Positions 31,372 to 40,420 of a stretch of DNA of 64,000 nt are shown here, in pieces. The notes under the pieces are model-generated. The model worked only from the letters and a program-made list of their open reading frames with translations. It was not told the DNA's origin and searched no databases. Location of the stretch: contig CALOBT010000025.1 in assembly GCA_942491575.1 (NCBI GenBank), positions 3,162,001-3,226,000 on the forward strand, written 5' to 3'. This DNA comes from CAZHNW01 sp942491575. GTDB taxonomy: Bacteria; Spirochaetota; UBA4802; UBA5550. Position 1 is the stretch's first letter; each line of letters opens with the position of its first letter. The position numbers were made by a program, and so were the translations under genes.

Positions 31372-32484
31372 ATGGCAAGCTATTACAAAACAATCAAGGG
31401 TAAAAAATATGACCGGTCACTTCTTGACCTGGCGGATTCTGTAACATCCGGCAAAGGGGATGGCTTGATATCCCAACAGGATGCAAAGGCAATTATAAAA
31501 GCGGTAAAGGATGGCGGTGAGTATACTGACACGGAAAAGAGTACTGTTAAGTACATCCTCAGCAATTTTAAATTTACTGATTCTGCAAAAAAATGGTTCA
31601 GTGAAGAAATAAAAAAACTGGCGGTATCCAAAAAAGAGAATCCAAAAAAGCCATCAGCTAAGGCTGCCAAAAAAACAGTCAAAAAACCAGCTTCGAAAAA
31701 GGCTGCAAAGAAAACAGCCAAGAAGCCAGCCGCCAAAAAGGCCGCTCCTAAAAAAACAGCAAAGGCCCCGGCTAAAAAAGCCACTCCTAAAAAGGCCGCG
31801 AAAAAAAAAGCAGCCTCAAAAAAAGCTACACCGAAAAAAGCAGTCGCCAAACCGGTAGAGACCCCTGAACCGGCAGGAACCTATGCTCCTTCCATTCCGG
31901 AACCGAGTCCCATACTACAGCAGAAGATGAAGGAAGAAAAAGAAAAAAAAGGTGGAAGCCTTAAAATGATTATCCCCCTCCTGGTTATCGCCCTGGGGGC
32001 AGGCTATTATTTCCTCTCCGACAGGGGCGGGAAACCAGAAAAAGCGGCCAAAATTTCCGATACTGCACCGGTAAAAAAGGCAGAGGTCATTAAAGAAAAA
32101 CCGGCACCTGTTAAAGAGATCTCTTCCGAAAAACAGGATCCCGTGGTCCCCTCGGTGGAATCGGTAAAAATTTATTTTGCCAAGGGAAGCGGATGGATAA
32201 ACCATAAGGAAAGGAAAAAATTCACTACCATTATAAACTATTTAAAGGCCAACAGGGGCAGAAAACTTGCCATTATCGGTCACGCCTGCAGTCTCGGAAA
32301 TCCGAAGCTGAACAATGACCTCTCCCTCTATAGATCCAGAAATGCCGCCAGGTATCTGACAAAGAAGGGTATCGACAACTCCCGCCTGGTAATCATCGGA
32401 ATCGGGGCAAAGAAGCCAGTAAAAGCCGGCACTTTACAGGGTGACCTCTGGCAGAACCGCATAATTGAATTTGACGTGAGATAG
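31372..32484 (+). CDS. Histone H1-like KA-rich protein with membrane helix and OmpA domain
   Basis: 370 residues in four parts. 1-85: small helical domain (YYKTIKGKKYDRSLLDLADS ... KKWFSEEIKKLA) of unknown type. 90-160: repeats of A/K/P (KKAAKKTAKKPAAKK type), the composition of histone H1-like DNA-binding tails. 199-215: one hydrophobic helix (MIIPLLVIALGAGYYFL). 260-370: OmpA-like peptidoglycan-binding domain (IYFAKGSGWINHKE, IIGHACSLGNPKLNNDLSLYRSRNAARYL, IGIGAKKP, RIIEFDV). If the N-terminus stays in the cytoplasm, the protein could tie DNA to the cell wall. Start chosen at 31372, where AGGAG lies 6 nt upstream; 31357 is an alternative. Confidence 0.83.
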   Translation: MASYYKTIKGKKYDRSLLDLADSVTSGKGDGLISQQDAKAIIKAVKDGGEYTDTEKSTVKYILSNFKFTDSAKKWFSEEIKKLAVSKKENPKKPSAKAAKKTVKKPASKKAAKKTAKKPAAKKAAPKKTAKAPAKKATPKKAAKKKAASKKATPKKAVAKPVETPEPAGTYAPSIPEPSPILQQKMKEEKEKKGGSLKMIIPLLVIALGAGYYFLSDRGGKPEKAAKISDTAPVKKAEVIKEKPAPVKEISSEKQDPVVPSVESVKIYFAKGSGWINHKERKKFTTIINYLKANRGRKLAIIGHACSLGNPKLNNDLSLYRSRNAARYLTKKGIDNSRLVIIGIGAKKPVKAGTLQGDLWQNRIIEFDVR

Positions 32485-32552
32485 CATAAAGGATGCCGTC
32501 CCTCCCGGGGCGGCATTATTGCAGATTTCAGGCTGATGGGCAGCTCCCTCCC

Positions 32553-33320
32553 ATGAAAATCCAATATGTATCTGATCTACACCTGGAATTTCCCGAAAAC
32601 AGAGTATACCTTCAGGAAAATCCCCTGGAAACAGCGGGAGTTATACTCATCATCGCCGGGGATACTGTTACTGACAGACAAAAAAAGAAGGTCCGCAGTT
32701 TCTACGAGCAATTGCGCAAAGAGTACCGGCTGATTATCTCATGCTTCGGCAATCATGATTTTTACCGCGGCACCATCGATTATGCCCTCCCGGTATACCA
32801 TAAGGAAGCGGCACCAAATCATTTTCTGTTAAATAATTCGTCCCTGGAATTTGAGGGGATTCGATTTTTGGTCACCACCCTCTGGTCGCACATCCCCGTC
32901 GAATTCCAGGAATCCGTTGAAACAAAGATGAACGATTATCGTCTGATTTCACGACGCTTTGCCTGCGAGGAGGTTCCAATTACCGCTGCAGATACCAACC
33001 GCTACCATGACCTCTCTCTACAATTTCTAAACAGGGAACTGGGGAAACCCTACGGGGGTAAAACTGTGGTAATCTCACATCACCTCCCCTCATATAAATT
33101 GCTTCATGGGGATATATCATTAACGGATTTACGCTTCGGATATGCCTCTGACCTGGATTCACTGATTGGCAGCAGCAAAATTGATTTCTGGATTTTCGGT
33201 CACCAGCACCACTCTGTAAATGTTGAAATGGGTGATACCCGGCTCCTCTCCAATCCTCTCGGGTATCCTGATGAACGCTGTCAAAAGTCTTTCAGCAGGG
33301 ACATGTTCTTTGAAGTTTAA
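32553..33320 (+). CDS. Calcineurin-like metallophosphoesterase
   Basis: 255 residues. Metal-binding motifs in order: SDLHLEF (D-x-H, residues 7-9), IIAGDTV (GD), SCFGNHDFY (GNHD/E), VVISHHLP and FWIFGHQHHSVN (GHxH). Complete set of a two-metal phosphoesterase. The substrate (nucleotide, nucleic acid or protein phosphate) cannot be told. No signal peptide, so cytoplasmic. It follows the OmpA-type gene by about 70 bp in the same direction; this ATG was chosen because the family starts directly with MKIQYVSDLH. Confidence 0.88.
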   Translation: MKIQYVSDLHLEFPENRVYLQENPLETAGVILIIAGDTVTDRQKKKVRSFYEQLRKEYRLIISCFGNHDFYRGTIDYALPVYHKEAAPNHFLLNNSSLEFEGIRFLVTTLWSHIPVEFQESVETKMNDYRLISRRFACEEVPITAADTNRYHDLSLQFLNRELGKPYGGKTVVISHHLPSYKLLHGDISLTDLRFGYASDLDSLIGSSKIDFWIFGHQHHSVNVEMGDTRLLSNPLGYPDERCQKSFSRDMFFEV

Positions 33321-33382
33321 TTATTTTTGTTAAACTGAATCATATCTCTGAAATAAACTGATGTTATCGATATCTTTCTCTT

Positions 33383-33730
33383 TTATTCAGGTTCCACAAC
33401 CTTTCCCGTATCTGCATGCACCCTCACGGCATGATAAAGGTAGGCGCGTATTGTCTTGTAGGGGTAGTTATCTCTGGAGATGTAATACCATGAACCGCGG
33501 AAAATAATTGTGTCATAAGTCGGTCTATCCATCCTGCTTATCCTTGACTTAAGACGCAGTTGATAGGTTTTTTCCAGAAAGGGTTTCGCCTTTTCGTAGG
33601 CCTCTTCAGGTGAAATTGCCCGGTGGATGTCTTTTTTAAACCCGCTCCGGGAACTACCGACATGGACAATCTCACCACATGCCATGGTCAAAAGAATCAT
33701 CGAACAAAAAATATTTTTTATTCCTTTCAT
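33383..33730 (-). CDS. Small lipoprotein, hypothetical
   Basis: 115 residues. Lipoprotein signal FCSMILLTMAC (Cys18). The rest has AISPEEAYEKAKPFLEKTYQLRLKSR and a PepSY-like ending (FRGSWYYISRDNYPYKTIRAYLYHAVRVHADTGKVV), where strand-plus-VH.DTG.V is reminiscent of PepSY domains, which bind or inhibit proteases. Start chosen at 33730 (GGGAAG before it), because an upstream start would put a charged leader before the signal peptide. Confidence 0.7.
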   Translation of the reverse strand: MKGIKNIFCSMILLTMACGEIVHVGSSRSGFKKDIHRAISPEEAYEKAKPFLEKTYQLRLKSRISRMDRPTYDTIIFRGSWYYISRDNYPYKTIRAYLYHAVRVHADTGKVVEPE

Positions 33731-33763
33731 TGTACTTCCCTTATTAAAAAAAATTAAAGGCAA

Positions 33764-34120
33764 AACTGCAAAAATTCAGAATAAATTTCCTTTCTTTTTT
33801 AAACCTACGGCGAATAATCCGGGACTGTTCCTTAACTTCCTCCGCATCATGAAAATGTTCCATATGGGACCGGCCTGGACGGCGGCCCACTCCACCTTCG
33901 CTGCGTAGTATGGGAAGGACAATCTCCTGAAATGTTTTTCCCGTAAATAGCATATCAGGAAATTTTCGTCAATAATTATGCACTCAGGTGCCTTTATCCT
34001 CTGCCTGTTTAGCAAATTTTTATGTTCAGTATGGAATTTCTTCCCATCTTTTATTATTTTTATTTTAGAACTGGTCTCAACTATTATAATAATTTTATTG
34101 ATATAGAATGGAGGTTATCC
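33764..34120. other. Intergenic region between divergent genes
   Basis: About 350 bp with stretches of A and T and a central GC-richer part (CATATGGGACCGGCCTGGACGG near 33860). Short frames on both strands lack ribosome-binding sites. I see no gene here. Confidence 0.4.
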
Positions 34121-34678
34121 ATGATTGACTTTGTTTCCGATATGAATTTACGTGAAATAGCCGCAGCCCGCATGCTAGATTCCATCACCACTGAGGATCT
34201 CCCCCTCTGTGCACAGCACCTTGCTGAGGGGAAAGATGTCCCGGAAGCACTATCCAAACTGGCTCAGCTCGATGAGTCTGCTTCCGCAGAGGAAATTATC
34301 TTTCTTTTCGAAGCGGCCTTGGAGGAAGCAGGAATAAATCTGGAAAACAGGAAGGTGGCCGCCTTTATCCTGGTAAATTATTTCATCAAGGAAATTATAA
34401 CCGGCGCCATAGATCCCGTCACGGGAGTAGAACACCTCCTGAAGGAAGTCTACAGCAGGGTCAACCGGGAATATAACGACGTAAAATATTTCGGGGATTC
34501 CCTCCACCTTGAAAAACTTTTCGGTCTCTATTATGCGATGGAAGATATCGATAGTGATAAAACACAGGAAGAGCTCGATGCAACAAGGGCGGAAATTGAC
34601 GAAGCGATTGTGGAGGAACTCCTGACGCAGGCACGGGAATACAACTCAAAGTACCTCTATGCCATGGATGAGCTCTAA
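34121..34678 (+). CDS. Hypothetical acidic helical protein
   Basis: 185 residues starting at ATG 34121 behind a strong GGAGG. The product is acidic, nearly all helical and soluble (MIDFVSDMNLREIAAARML, then EEIIFLFEAALEEAGI, then IDEAIVEELLTQAREYNSKY). I do not recognise the family. There is no signal peptide or metal motif. It stands alone between AT-rich gaps. Confidence 0.7.
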   Translation: MIDFVSDMNLREIAAARMLDSITTEDLPLCAQHLAEGKDVPEALSKLAQLDESASAEEIIFLFEAALEEAGINLENRKVAAFILVNYFIKEIITGAIDPVTGVEHLLKEVYSRVNREYNDVKYFGDSLHLEKLFGLYYAMEDIDSDKTQEELDATRAEIDEAIVEELLTQAREYNSKYLYAMDEL

Positions 34679-34847
34679 CGGTCAAGCAAAGCTTCCTCCT
34701 TACCGGAAAAACTACTCTTGCAGTTATTGATTTTCCTGTGATTTGCAAATAGAAATAGATATGCAGCAAAATGCATGAATATTCTTTTTTTCATGACATT
34801 ATTATAGTAACATCTATTTTTAGGAAAAATTCGGATGGAGTTTATAC

Positions 34848-35153
34848 ATGAAAAAACTTACTATTTTTACAGTCCTTATACTGAGCATTTTTCTCATCTC
34901 ATGCGGTGGAGTGCAAATTATTGATCAAACCGGTAAAACCCTGGTTCTTCAGTCAAATGCAGCCACAAAATATTAAGCAAAGGCAAAAGCCCTGAAAAAA
35001 GCCCGGGAAATTTTTCAAGGTGCCGATATAAAGGAATCTAAAGAAGCAGAATGCAGCCAGGAATACGCTGCCCGCGGCAGGGCCGACTCTGAATCCGCAA
35101 GATATCGTGCCAGCACATTCTGGAGCTGTACTGTATACGTAGAAAAACAATAG
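34848..35153 (+). pseudogene. Small lipoprotein gene with an in-frame stop
   Basis: Codons 1-42 encode a lipoprotein signal (FLISCGG, lipid on Cys19) and a beginning VQIIDQTGKTLVLQSNAATKY, then TAA at 34974-34976. The same frame goes on without further stops for 58 codons: AKAKALKKAREIFQGADIKES, AECSQEYAARGRADSESARY, TFWSCTVYVEKQ, with paired cysteines typical of a folded secreted protein. One base change (for example TAA from a sense codon) has cut it. Without the stop it would be 101 residues. A terminator follows at 35175-35203. A sequencing error is the alternative. Confidence 0.75.
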
Positions 35154-35174
35154 AGTTATTTGAATTTTATTATC

Positions 35175-35203
35175 AAAAAAGGGGCCTACCAGGTCTCTTT
35201 TTT
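35175..35203. terminator. Rho-independent terminator, possibly two-way
   Basis: A-run, stem GGGGCCT / AGGTCTC (two G-T pairs), loop ACC, then six T. Lies between convergent genes. Confidence 0.7.
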
Positions 35204-35233
35204 AATAGTGGAAAGCCTTTCTGTTAACCATCT

Positions 35234-36040
35234 TTACCCGCAGTAACCTGCAATTCGGCAGAAAATTCCCTCCGGCTTCCAGTCTATACTTTCCCCGCGA
35301 AACATTCTTACCGCGGTTAAATCAGGAGCAATCTTTTTACTTTCAAACCATTCTGCGGCTCCCCTGTTCGATGCGGGAATCACCGTGGTCTGATTTTTCA
35401 CCCGGTGCTTCAATGCCAGGAGGGAAAGCCCCCCTTCATCATCAGCGGCAATTATCATTCCGTTTCCCGCCTTCGGCAGATAACATCCACGAAGATCATC
35501 ATCCTCACGGAATATATATCCCTCATTAAGAAAAGGTTTCAGGGCAGGAAGCCGTTTTTCACCGGTGATTCTGCAATCGAGGTCTATAACTGCGGGAATA
35601 TACTTCTCTTCCAGACTTATTATTCTCTCATCAGTAGTTTTCTCACAGGAAGGGATGTGGCGGTAAAAATGATACTCCGATTCGGTATAAAATCCGAGGG
35701 GAGAATAAATCTGTTTTCCCTCTTCTGTAGCGATGAGGCTTATGGTGGTACACCCCCAATCTGTTGCGCGCTTTACAAGATATTCCGTCATAGCGGTTCC
35801 GTAACCGCGGCGGCGAAAAAATTCATCAACAATGATATTTCCCAGCCAGGCGGAGGTCCCGAAATAGAAGATTGATCCCGTGGCAACCACCTCGTTCTCT
35901 ATCTCCGCCACAAATGACTCGAAGCCCTCACTTCCCACGTAATGAAAGAGAAATTCTTCCATGCTGCTGTTCCATGAAAGGGGGGTCATTGCTGAAAGTT
36001 TTTTCCCGTCATGGAGGGTCGTGGGGCGTATCAAAGGCAT
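35234..36040 (-). CDS. GNAT-family acetyltransferase, two-domain
   Basis: 268 residues. The N-terminal 140 form a GNAT domain: SFVAEIENEVVATGSIFYFG, then WLGNIIVDEFFRRRGYGTAMTEYLVKRA with the R-R-G-Y-G-T acetyl-CoA loop, and YSPLGFYTESEY. The second half (DERIISLEEKYIPAVIDLDCRITGEKR ... MFRGESIDWKPEGIFCRIAG) is like the second domain of YitI/Acetyltransf_18 proteins. Start at 36040 lies 1 bp after the stop of the DUF368 gene, so the two are coupled; an upstream frame extension overlaps that gene and was rejected. Confidence 0.85.
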   Translation of the reverse strand: MPLIRPTTLHDGKKLSAMTPLSWNSSMEEFLFHYVGSEGFESFVAEIENEVVATGSIFYFGTSAWLGNIIVDEFFRRRGYGTAMTEYLVKRATDWGCTTISLIATEEGKQIYSPLGFYTESEYHFYRHIPSCEKTTDERIISLEEKYIPAVIDLDCRITGEKRLPALKPFLNEGYIFREDDDLRGCYLPKAGNGMIIAADDEGGLSLLALKHRVKNQTTVIPASNRGAAEWFESKKIAPDLTAVRMFRGESIDWKPEGIFCRIAGYCG

Positions 36041-36041
36041 T

Positions 36042-37052
36042 CTATGGAGTATCTTCCCCTTCACCGGAAAACTTTCTTTCAATATAAAAAAGTATCCCCA
36101 CCACAACCATTCCCGTCACAGTGGTACCCGCGGTGAGAACTTCATTCACGGTAATGCCGGCAGGGAACCGGTTCGCCAGATATATTACTTCCCCCCCCAC
36201 CTGCATCGTATGCTTAAAGGGCCAGATCATCCATAGGGACCCCGCCACCAGCCCGAGGAGAAACCCCATCGTTTTATCATGCCAGCGGCTCATTACAAAA
36301 TTCAGTAAGCGGCTGAAGAGTAAAATCCCCACAAGACATCCCAGGGCAAAGGTCCCCAGGAGGAGCCAGTCCCAGGTGGCAACGGCCTTGAGGACCTCAA
36401 AATACCCCCCCATGAGAAGCAGCAGAAATGAACCGCTTACACCGGGAAGTATCATCGTTGAAATGGTCACGGCACCGAGAATAAAAAAATATAAAAGTCC
36501 GCCTGCAGTCATGGCCGCTGCGGGTTGCGCCGCCCCATCATGATTTAACTGCATTTCCTGTTTAACCCTGGCCTTTTCGATCAGGGCATCACCGGATGAG
36601 ACCGCTTCTGCAGTGAGCACCACCAGCACTGCGGCAACCAGGGCTGCAATCCATACTACGACGGCCTTTTTATTTTTTATCATGGCAAAGGGGGCCCAGG
36701 CGGAAAGGGCCACCAGTCCGAAGAAAAATCCATACGTGGGATCATGCCATTCCGTAAGAAGCATAGTCATGATATTTGCCAGTGCTGCAATGGACGCCAG
36801 GGCCCCCATGGCTATCATCAGCAAAAACATAAAATCAATTCGTTCAGCCTCATCCTTAAATTTCTTCCATGATTCCTTTTTAAACAGCAGAAGCCCCAGC
36901 AGTGCCGAGATTGTACCGCCATTAATATTATGAATGGCATTAATAAACCGTTCATAAATGCCCATGACCAGGGCCATGGTGCCCCCGGATACTCCGGGAA
37001 TTATATTTGCCACGCCGATTACGGCGCCCTTCAAAAAATTTCTAATCAGCAT
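36042..37052 (-). CDS. DUF368 membrane protein, polyprenyl-phosphate translocase family
   Basis: 336 residues with about eight to nine membrane helices. Family signatures: GVANIIPGVSGGTMALVMGIYERFI near residues 12-36 and TISTMILPGVSGSFLLLLMGGYFEVL near 195-220; these two PGVSG repeats define DUF368. Members (PopT) have recently been shown to return undecaprenyl phosphate across the inner membrane for reuse in cell-wall synthesis. The long loop around 150-180 is rich in Ala and Glu. It is followed at once by the two-domain GNAT gene. Confidence 0.9.
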   Translation of the reverse strand: MLIRNFLKGAVIGVANIIPGVSGGTMALVMGIYERFINAIHNINGGTISALLGLLLFKKESWKKFKDEAERIDFMFLLMIAMGALASIAALANIMTMLLTEWHDPTYGFFFGLVALSAWAPFAMIKNKKAVVVWIAALVAAVLVVLTAEAVSSGDALIEKARVKQEMQLNHDGAAQPAAAMTAGGLLYFFILGAVTISTMILPGVSGSFLLLLMGGYFEVLKAVATWDWLLLGTFALGCLVGILLFSRLLNFVMSRWHDKTMGFLLGLVAGSLWMIWPFKHTMQVGGEVIYLANRFPAGITVNEVLTAGTTVTGMVVVGILFYIERKFSGEGEDTP

Positions 37053-37142
37053 GAATTAGCTCCAGTTTTTATAGATCGCTTCAATTTCACTCAATTCAGC
37101 CTGTTGTCAATGTTATTTTATACGGCAGAGTAAATGGGAAGG

Positions 37143-38270
37143 TCAAAAACGTATTCCGGTTCCAGCCCTGTATGCGAGGGAATGAAAGTTTTTAACACCT
37201 GTGAATATCAAATGGTAGTCCACCCCTATTTGAAGACTTATATTAGCCCACTGGTACCGGAGGCCCGCTCCGGTCCCCAGCATGAGATCAATAGTACTGG
37301 ATGTTTCAGCATTATTCAGAGTCCAGTCTCTCACCAGGAAATGCCATGCAAAACCACTCCCACCCCGAAAATCGACAAAAAATCCCGATACCGGAAGAGG
37401 AAGTGATATCGCAAGATAGAGTCCCGGAATAAACTGGTGAAGGGTGCTTTTAACTATGCCGGGGCGCTCCTTTGAGTTAAACATCGCATATGAAAATGCC
37501 AGTTCAAGGGCAAGTTTATCCATAAATGCAATTTTGCGGAAAAAGGGGATTACATCAAGTGTCATCCCACTGCATAGTTCAGCACCAATTACTCCATTCT
37601 CCAGTGGTGCCTGCCAGTCATCCAGCACATGAATAAACTGATAACCGGCATCAAAATAAATCCTGCCAGGTGGAATTTCAGCATCAAGACGCTTACGCTC
37701 AATCGATAAATCCCATGTAGCCCTGAGCCCCCCCGGATTGGCCATCACCAGGCTGCAGTCCCCTTCAGTCCCGGGGGGAATTTTTATTGTGCAGCTGACC
37801 AGGGTCTTATCCACAACCCTGCATGTCTCCGGTGAAATCATGCGTGAATCCCTTTGCAAAAATACCCTGGCACCACTGATGAAATCCCTACCCCGGATCG
37901 TCAGTTCACTTTTCGATGATGGGGGAAGTTTAAATGGCTCTACGGAGGTAATCACCGGCTGCACCGGCGGGCGAATAACAAGGGAAGACCAGTCAGACCA
38001 GGAGACCACCCGTTCGAAACGGTTCACCGCGCCAATCCTTACCTGATACTTGCCAGGTTCCAGGGAAAAGTAGTACTCCGCAGCCTTTACTTTTATATCC
38101 AGTATTATTTCCCCATCACTGTTTTTAATGTTCACCGCATAGGATACGGCACCCTCAACGGGTTCCCACCGGAGATAATTTTTTGAAGACTGTTTTCTGT
38201 CGTCAGCCAATGACGCAGTATATCCCGATAATAAAGATAATAAAAGCAATACGATAATCCATCCTTTCAT
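37143..38270 (-). CDS. Exported protein with IPT/TIG domain and beta-barrel-like C-terminus
   Basis: 375 residues. Signal peptide 1-22 (GWIIVLLLLSLLSGYTASLA). Residues 30-100 look like a fibronectin type-III strand set (YLRWEPVEGAVSYAVNIKN, YYFSLEPGKYQVRIGAVN). An IPT/TIG domain is at about 105-190 (PVITSVEPFKLPPSSKSELTIRGRDFISGARVFL). The rest has alternating hydrophobic strands (LALELAFSYAMFN, LGTGAGLRYQWANISLQIGVDYHLIF) and ends in RF, as outer-membrane barrels do. It overlaps the FecR-type gene by 4 bp (ATGA), third of three coupled genes. Confidence 0.75.
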   Translation of the reverse strand: MKGWIIVLLLLSLLSGYTASLADDRKQSSKNYLRWEPVEGAVSYAVNIKNSDGEIILDIKVKAAEYYFSLEPGKYQVRIGAVNRFERVVSWSDWSSLVIRPPVQPVITSVEPFKLPPSSKSELTIRGRDFISGARVFLQRDSRMISPETCRVVDKTLVSCTIKIPPGTEGDCSLVMANPGGLRATWDLSIERKRLDAEIPPGRIYFDAGYQFIHVLDDWQAPLENGVIGAELCSGMTLDVIPFFRKIAFMDKLALELAFSYAMFNSKERPGIVKSTLHQFIPGLYLAISLPLPVSGFFVDFRGGSGFAWHFLVRDWTLNNAETSSTIDLMLGTGAGLRYQWANISLQIGVDYHLIFTGVKNFHSLAYRAGTGIRF

Positions 38271-40420
38271 CGTTTTTCTCCATACTGAAGTGATGGGGAT
38301 ATTATTTTAGGTTTCTCCAGGGGAGGTCCCAGAGTCAATACAAAGGACTGCTCTGACGGCGGGCCTGCCACGGCACCTTTTCTTTTATCAAAGGGATGAA
38401 TTTTATATGCCCTTACCTTCCATGAGAAGTCCCCTTCCATCAGAAGAGAAAGGTCACGCACTTCATATATAGTCCCTTTTACCCGTCTCTGTATTATCAG
38501 TTCTTTTTTCCACCCCCTTTTTGAAAAAACCGAAACCAGGTAATAATCGGCACCAGCCACTCCCCGCCATATAAATCTGAGAAGGTCCCTCTTCTGCATA
38601 TCAATTTCCATGTTTTTTTGCGGGGAGAGGAGTACCGGCCGCTGAAGGGCGGCGACAATACTGAAAACTCCCGTGCGGCTCTTTTCAAATACCCCCCCCT
38701 GATTATCAAGGAGAGAAATCCGCCAGAAATAATTACCGGGAGGAATCCTTTCAATGTAAAACCGGTTTGCCGTCAGTTCTTGCGATTTTATCTTTCTTTT
38801 AAAATCACGATCCCCTGCAACTTCAAGGCGGTAGCTTCCGGATTCACTCCCCTGCCAGGCAAAAAGCAACCGTCCCGGTTTTTCTCCCGGCTGCTGAAAC
38901 AAAATCTCCCCATCAGCCGGTGTATCTAGACGTATTGCCTGGTGTTCAATAATTTTTATTTCACGAGCCTCTGAGACCAGGGGTTCGGATGAACCGGAAA
39001 GGACGGAGGAAACACGCCAGTAATAATTCCCCACCGGGAGAGTCAGTTTCGGAGCAAATTGCGTAGACGTAACCCTGCGAACTGCAACAGTCCCGGCAAA
39101 CTTCGGGTCACTTGAGAGCTCCCAGGTATATACCGCCCCGGGGCTCTTAAAAATCCAGGCAAAGAGGAGCTTGGCATTCATTAAAAGAAGTCTGCTGGCA
39201 TGCCTTTTGGCCAGTGGATAGATAAGCACCGGAGGGGCAACTTTTATCTTCGTTTTCACCCTGAAATTCTGCCGATTGCTTTCACGGCTATAGGGGTATG
39301 TCCCCATTTCCCCCGATGCGGTAACATGCCACAGATAGTTACCATCGGGAAGTTTCTCCAGAGCAATCCCCGGAGAGGCTGTAACGATATCATGAACCGG
39401 CTTTTCGGGATCAGACGACGCAGCAATTCGCAGACGGTAGACTTCCCCCTTTTCTCTGCCCTTCCATCTGAAATAAAGAATATCATCCCCTGATACAGAA
39501 AAAAGTGAGGCATTTTGAGGATAGAGGAGTCTTACCGGTCCAAGTTTCAATATCGTTAATCGCCGGGGGAGACTTTTTTTCCCCCCAGCTGAAAGATTCC
39601 AGTACCAGTTTCCCGGGGCCAGGTTGTAGGAGAGGCCACCCTTTCTGGAAGGTATCCGGATAACCTTCCCCTGTTTACCCCTGAGTTCGAGAAAGACCTG
39701 CTGTTCCGGCCGGGAAGAGCTCCACTTGAAGGTCACTTTGCCATCCCGATGAGAGGAAAAAAAATTATCAGCAGGTTCCAGTGGCACCAGGGATTGCTCC
39801 GTAACTGAGATTGTACTTCCTTCCTCATCAACTGTAGCGGTTTCTTTGTTTGAAACCCTGTATGTATCATTACCGGAAAGGACCTCAGCACTTCCTTCTG
39901 AAACTGCAAGCTGCACCTTTTGATCACCGTGTCCGCGAATACTGGCTTTGCTCTCATCAAGCCTGATATTGCTGGCCCCTGAACGGACAATCAGGCCTCC
40001 TCCGCCTTTATTGACATTCGCCTGAATTCCACCGTATTTAAAATTTATGAGTGCCCCCTTTTTGGATGAAGCGACAATAATCATGCTGTCCGCATCAAGT
40101 TCGATTACCGAACCATCAGCAAGTTTCAAACTGGCAAAGGATTCCTCGCCGGTACGAAGATAGTCCCCTTCATAGACAGGCACATTTTTTTCCACATCCT
40201 CCCAGAGAACCTGCTGTGAAAAACGCCGCTTCGCTGTTTTTTCAACGTAGGTAATTTTCCCCAGCAGCTTTCCTTTCCCCTGGTGGCCATTCTGCCCAAA
40301 GGAACGGAGTAGAAGAAATGAACTCACCCCTATCATGAAACAACTGACTGAAAGAGCAATGACAGTACTACGTGACGATTCGGTATTTAACTTCTTCGAT
40401 TCCATCATTTCCCGTGCCAT
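38267..40420 (-). CDS. FecR-domain protein with fibronectin-like repeats
   Basis: 717 residues from ATG 40420 (40408 is an alternative; both lie inside the end of the cyclase gene). A membrane helix near residues 20-40 (TVIALSVSCFMIGVSSFLLL) anchors it. A FecR domain follows (about 60-190: GDYLRTGEESFASLKLADGSVIELDADSMIIV ... VSEGSAEVLSGND). The rest, facing the periplasm, has five or six repeated modules with the pattern ...F.W.....YR.EVA.D..F......, ..LPPGNYFWRIS.. (for example RIPPGNYFWRISLLDNQGG, LPVGNYYWRVSSVL). Such tandem modules bind ligands or partners. It is coupled to the cyclase upstream and the barrel-like protein downstream. Confidence 0.85.
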   Translation of the reverse strand: MAREMMESKKLNTESSRSTVIALSVSCFMIGVSSFLLLRSFGQNGHQGKGKLLGKITYVEKTAKRRFSQQVLWEDVEKNVPVYEGDYLRTGEESFASLKLADGSVIELDADSMIIVASSKKGALINFKYGGIQANVNKGGGGLIVRSGASNIRLDESKASIRGHGDQKVQLAVSEGSAEVLSGNDTYRVSNKETATVDEEGSTISVTEQSLVPLEPADNFFSSHRDGKVTFKWSSSRPEQQVFLELRGKQGKVIRIPSRKGGLSYNLAPGNWYWNLSAGGKKSLPRRLTILKLGPVRLLYPQNASLFSVSGDDILYFRWKGREKGEVYRLRIAASSDPEKPVHDIVTASPGIALEKLPDGNYLWHVTASGEMGTYPYSRESNRQNFRVKTKIKVAPPVLIYPLAKRHASRLLLMNAKLLFAWIFKSPGAVYTWELSSDPKFAGTVAVRRVTSTQFAPKLTLPVGNYYWRVSSVLSGSSEPLVSEAREIKIIEHQAIRLDTPADGEILFQQPGEKPGRLLFAWQGSESGSYRLEVAGDRDFKRKIKSQELTANRFYIERIPPGNYFWRISLLDNQGGVFEKSRTGVFSIVAALQRPVLLSPQKNMEIDMQKRDLLRFIWRGVAGADYYLVSVFSKRGWKKELIIQRRVKGTIYEVRDLSLLMEGDFSWKVRAYKIHPFDKRKGAVAGPPSEQSFVLTLGPPLEKPKIISPSLQYGEKR

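Noticed and set aside
31383..31850. 155-codon Phe/Ala-rich frame opposite the KA-rich gene
   Set aside because: Antisense shadow of Lys/Ala repeat codons; no start signals.
33744..34015. Overlapping minus-strand frames in the 33.8-34.0 kb gap
   Set aside because: No ribosome-binding site, composition unlike a folded protein, frames exclude each other.
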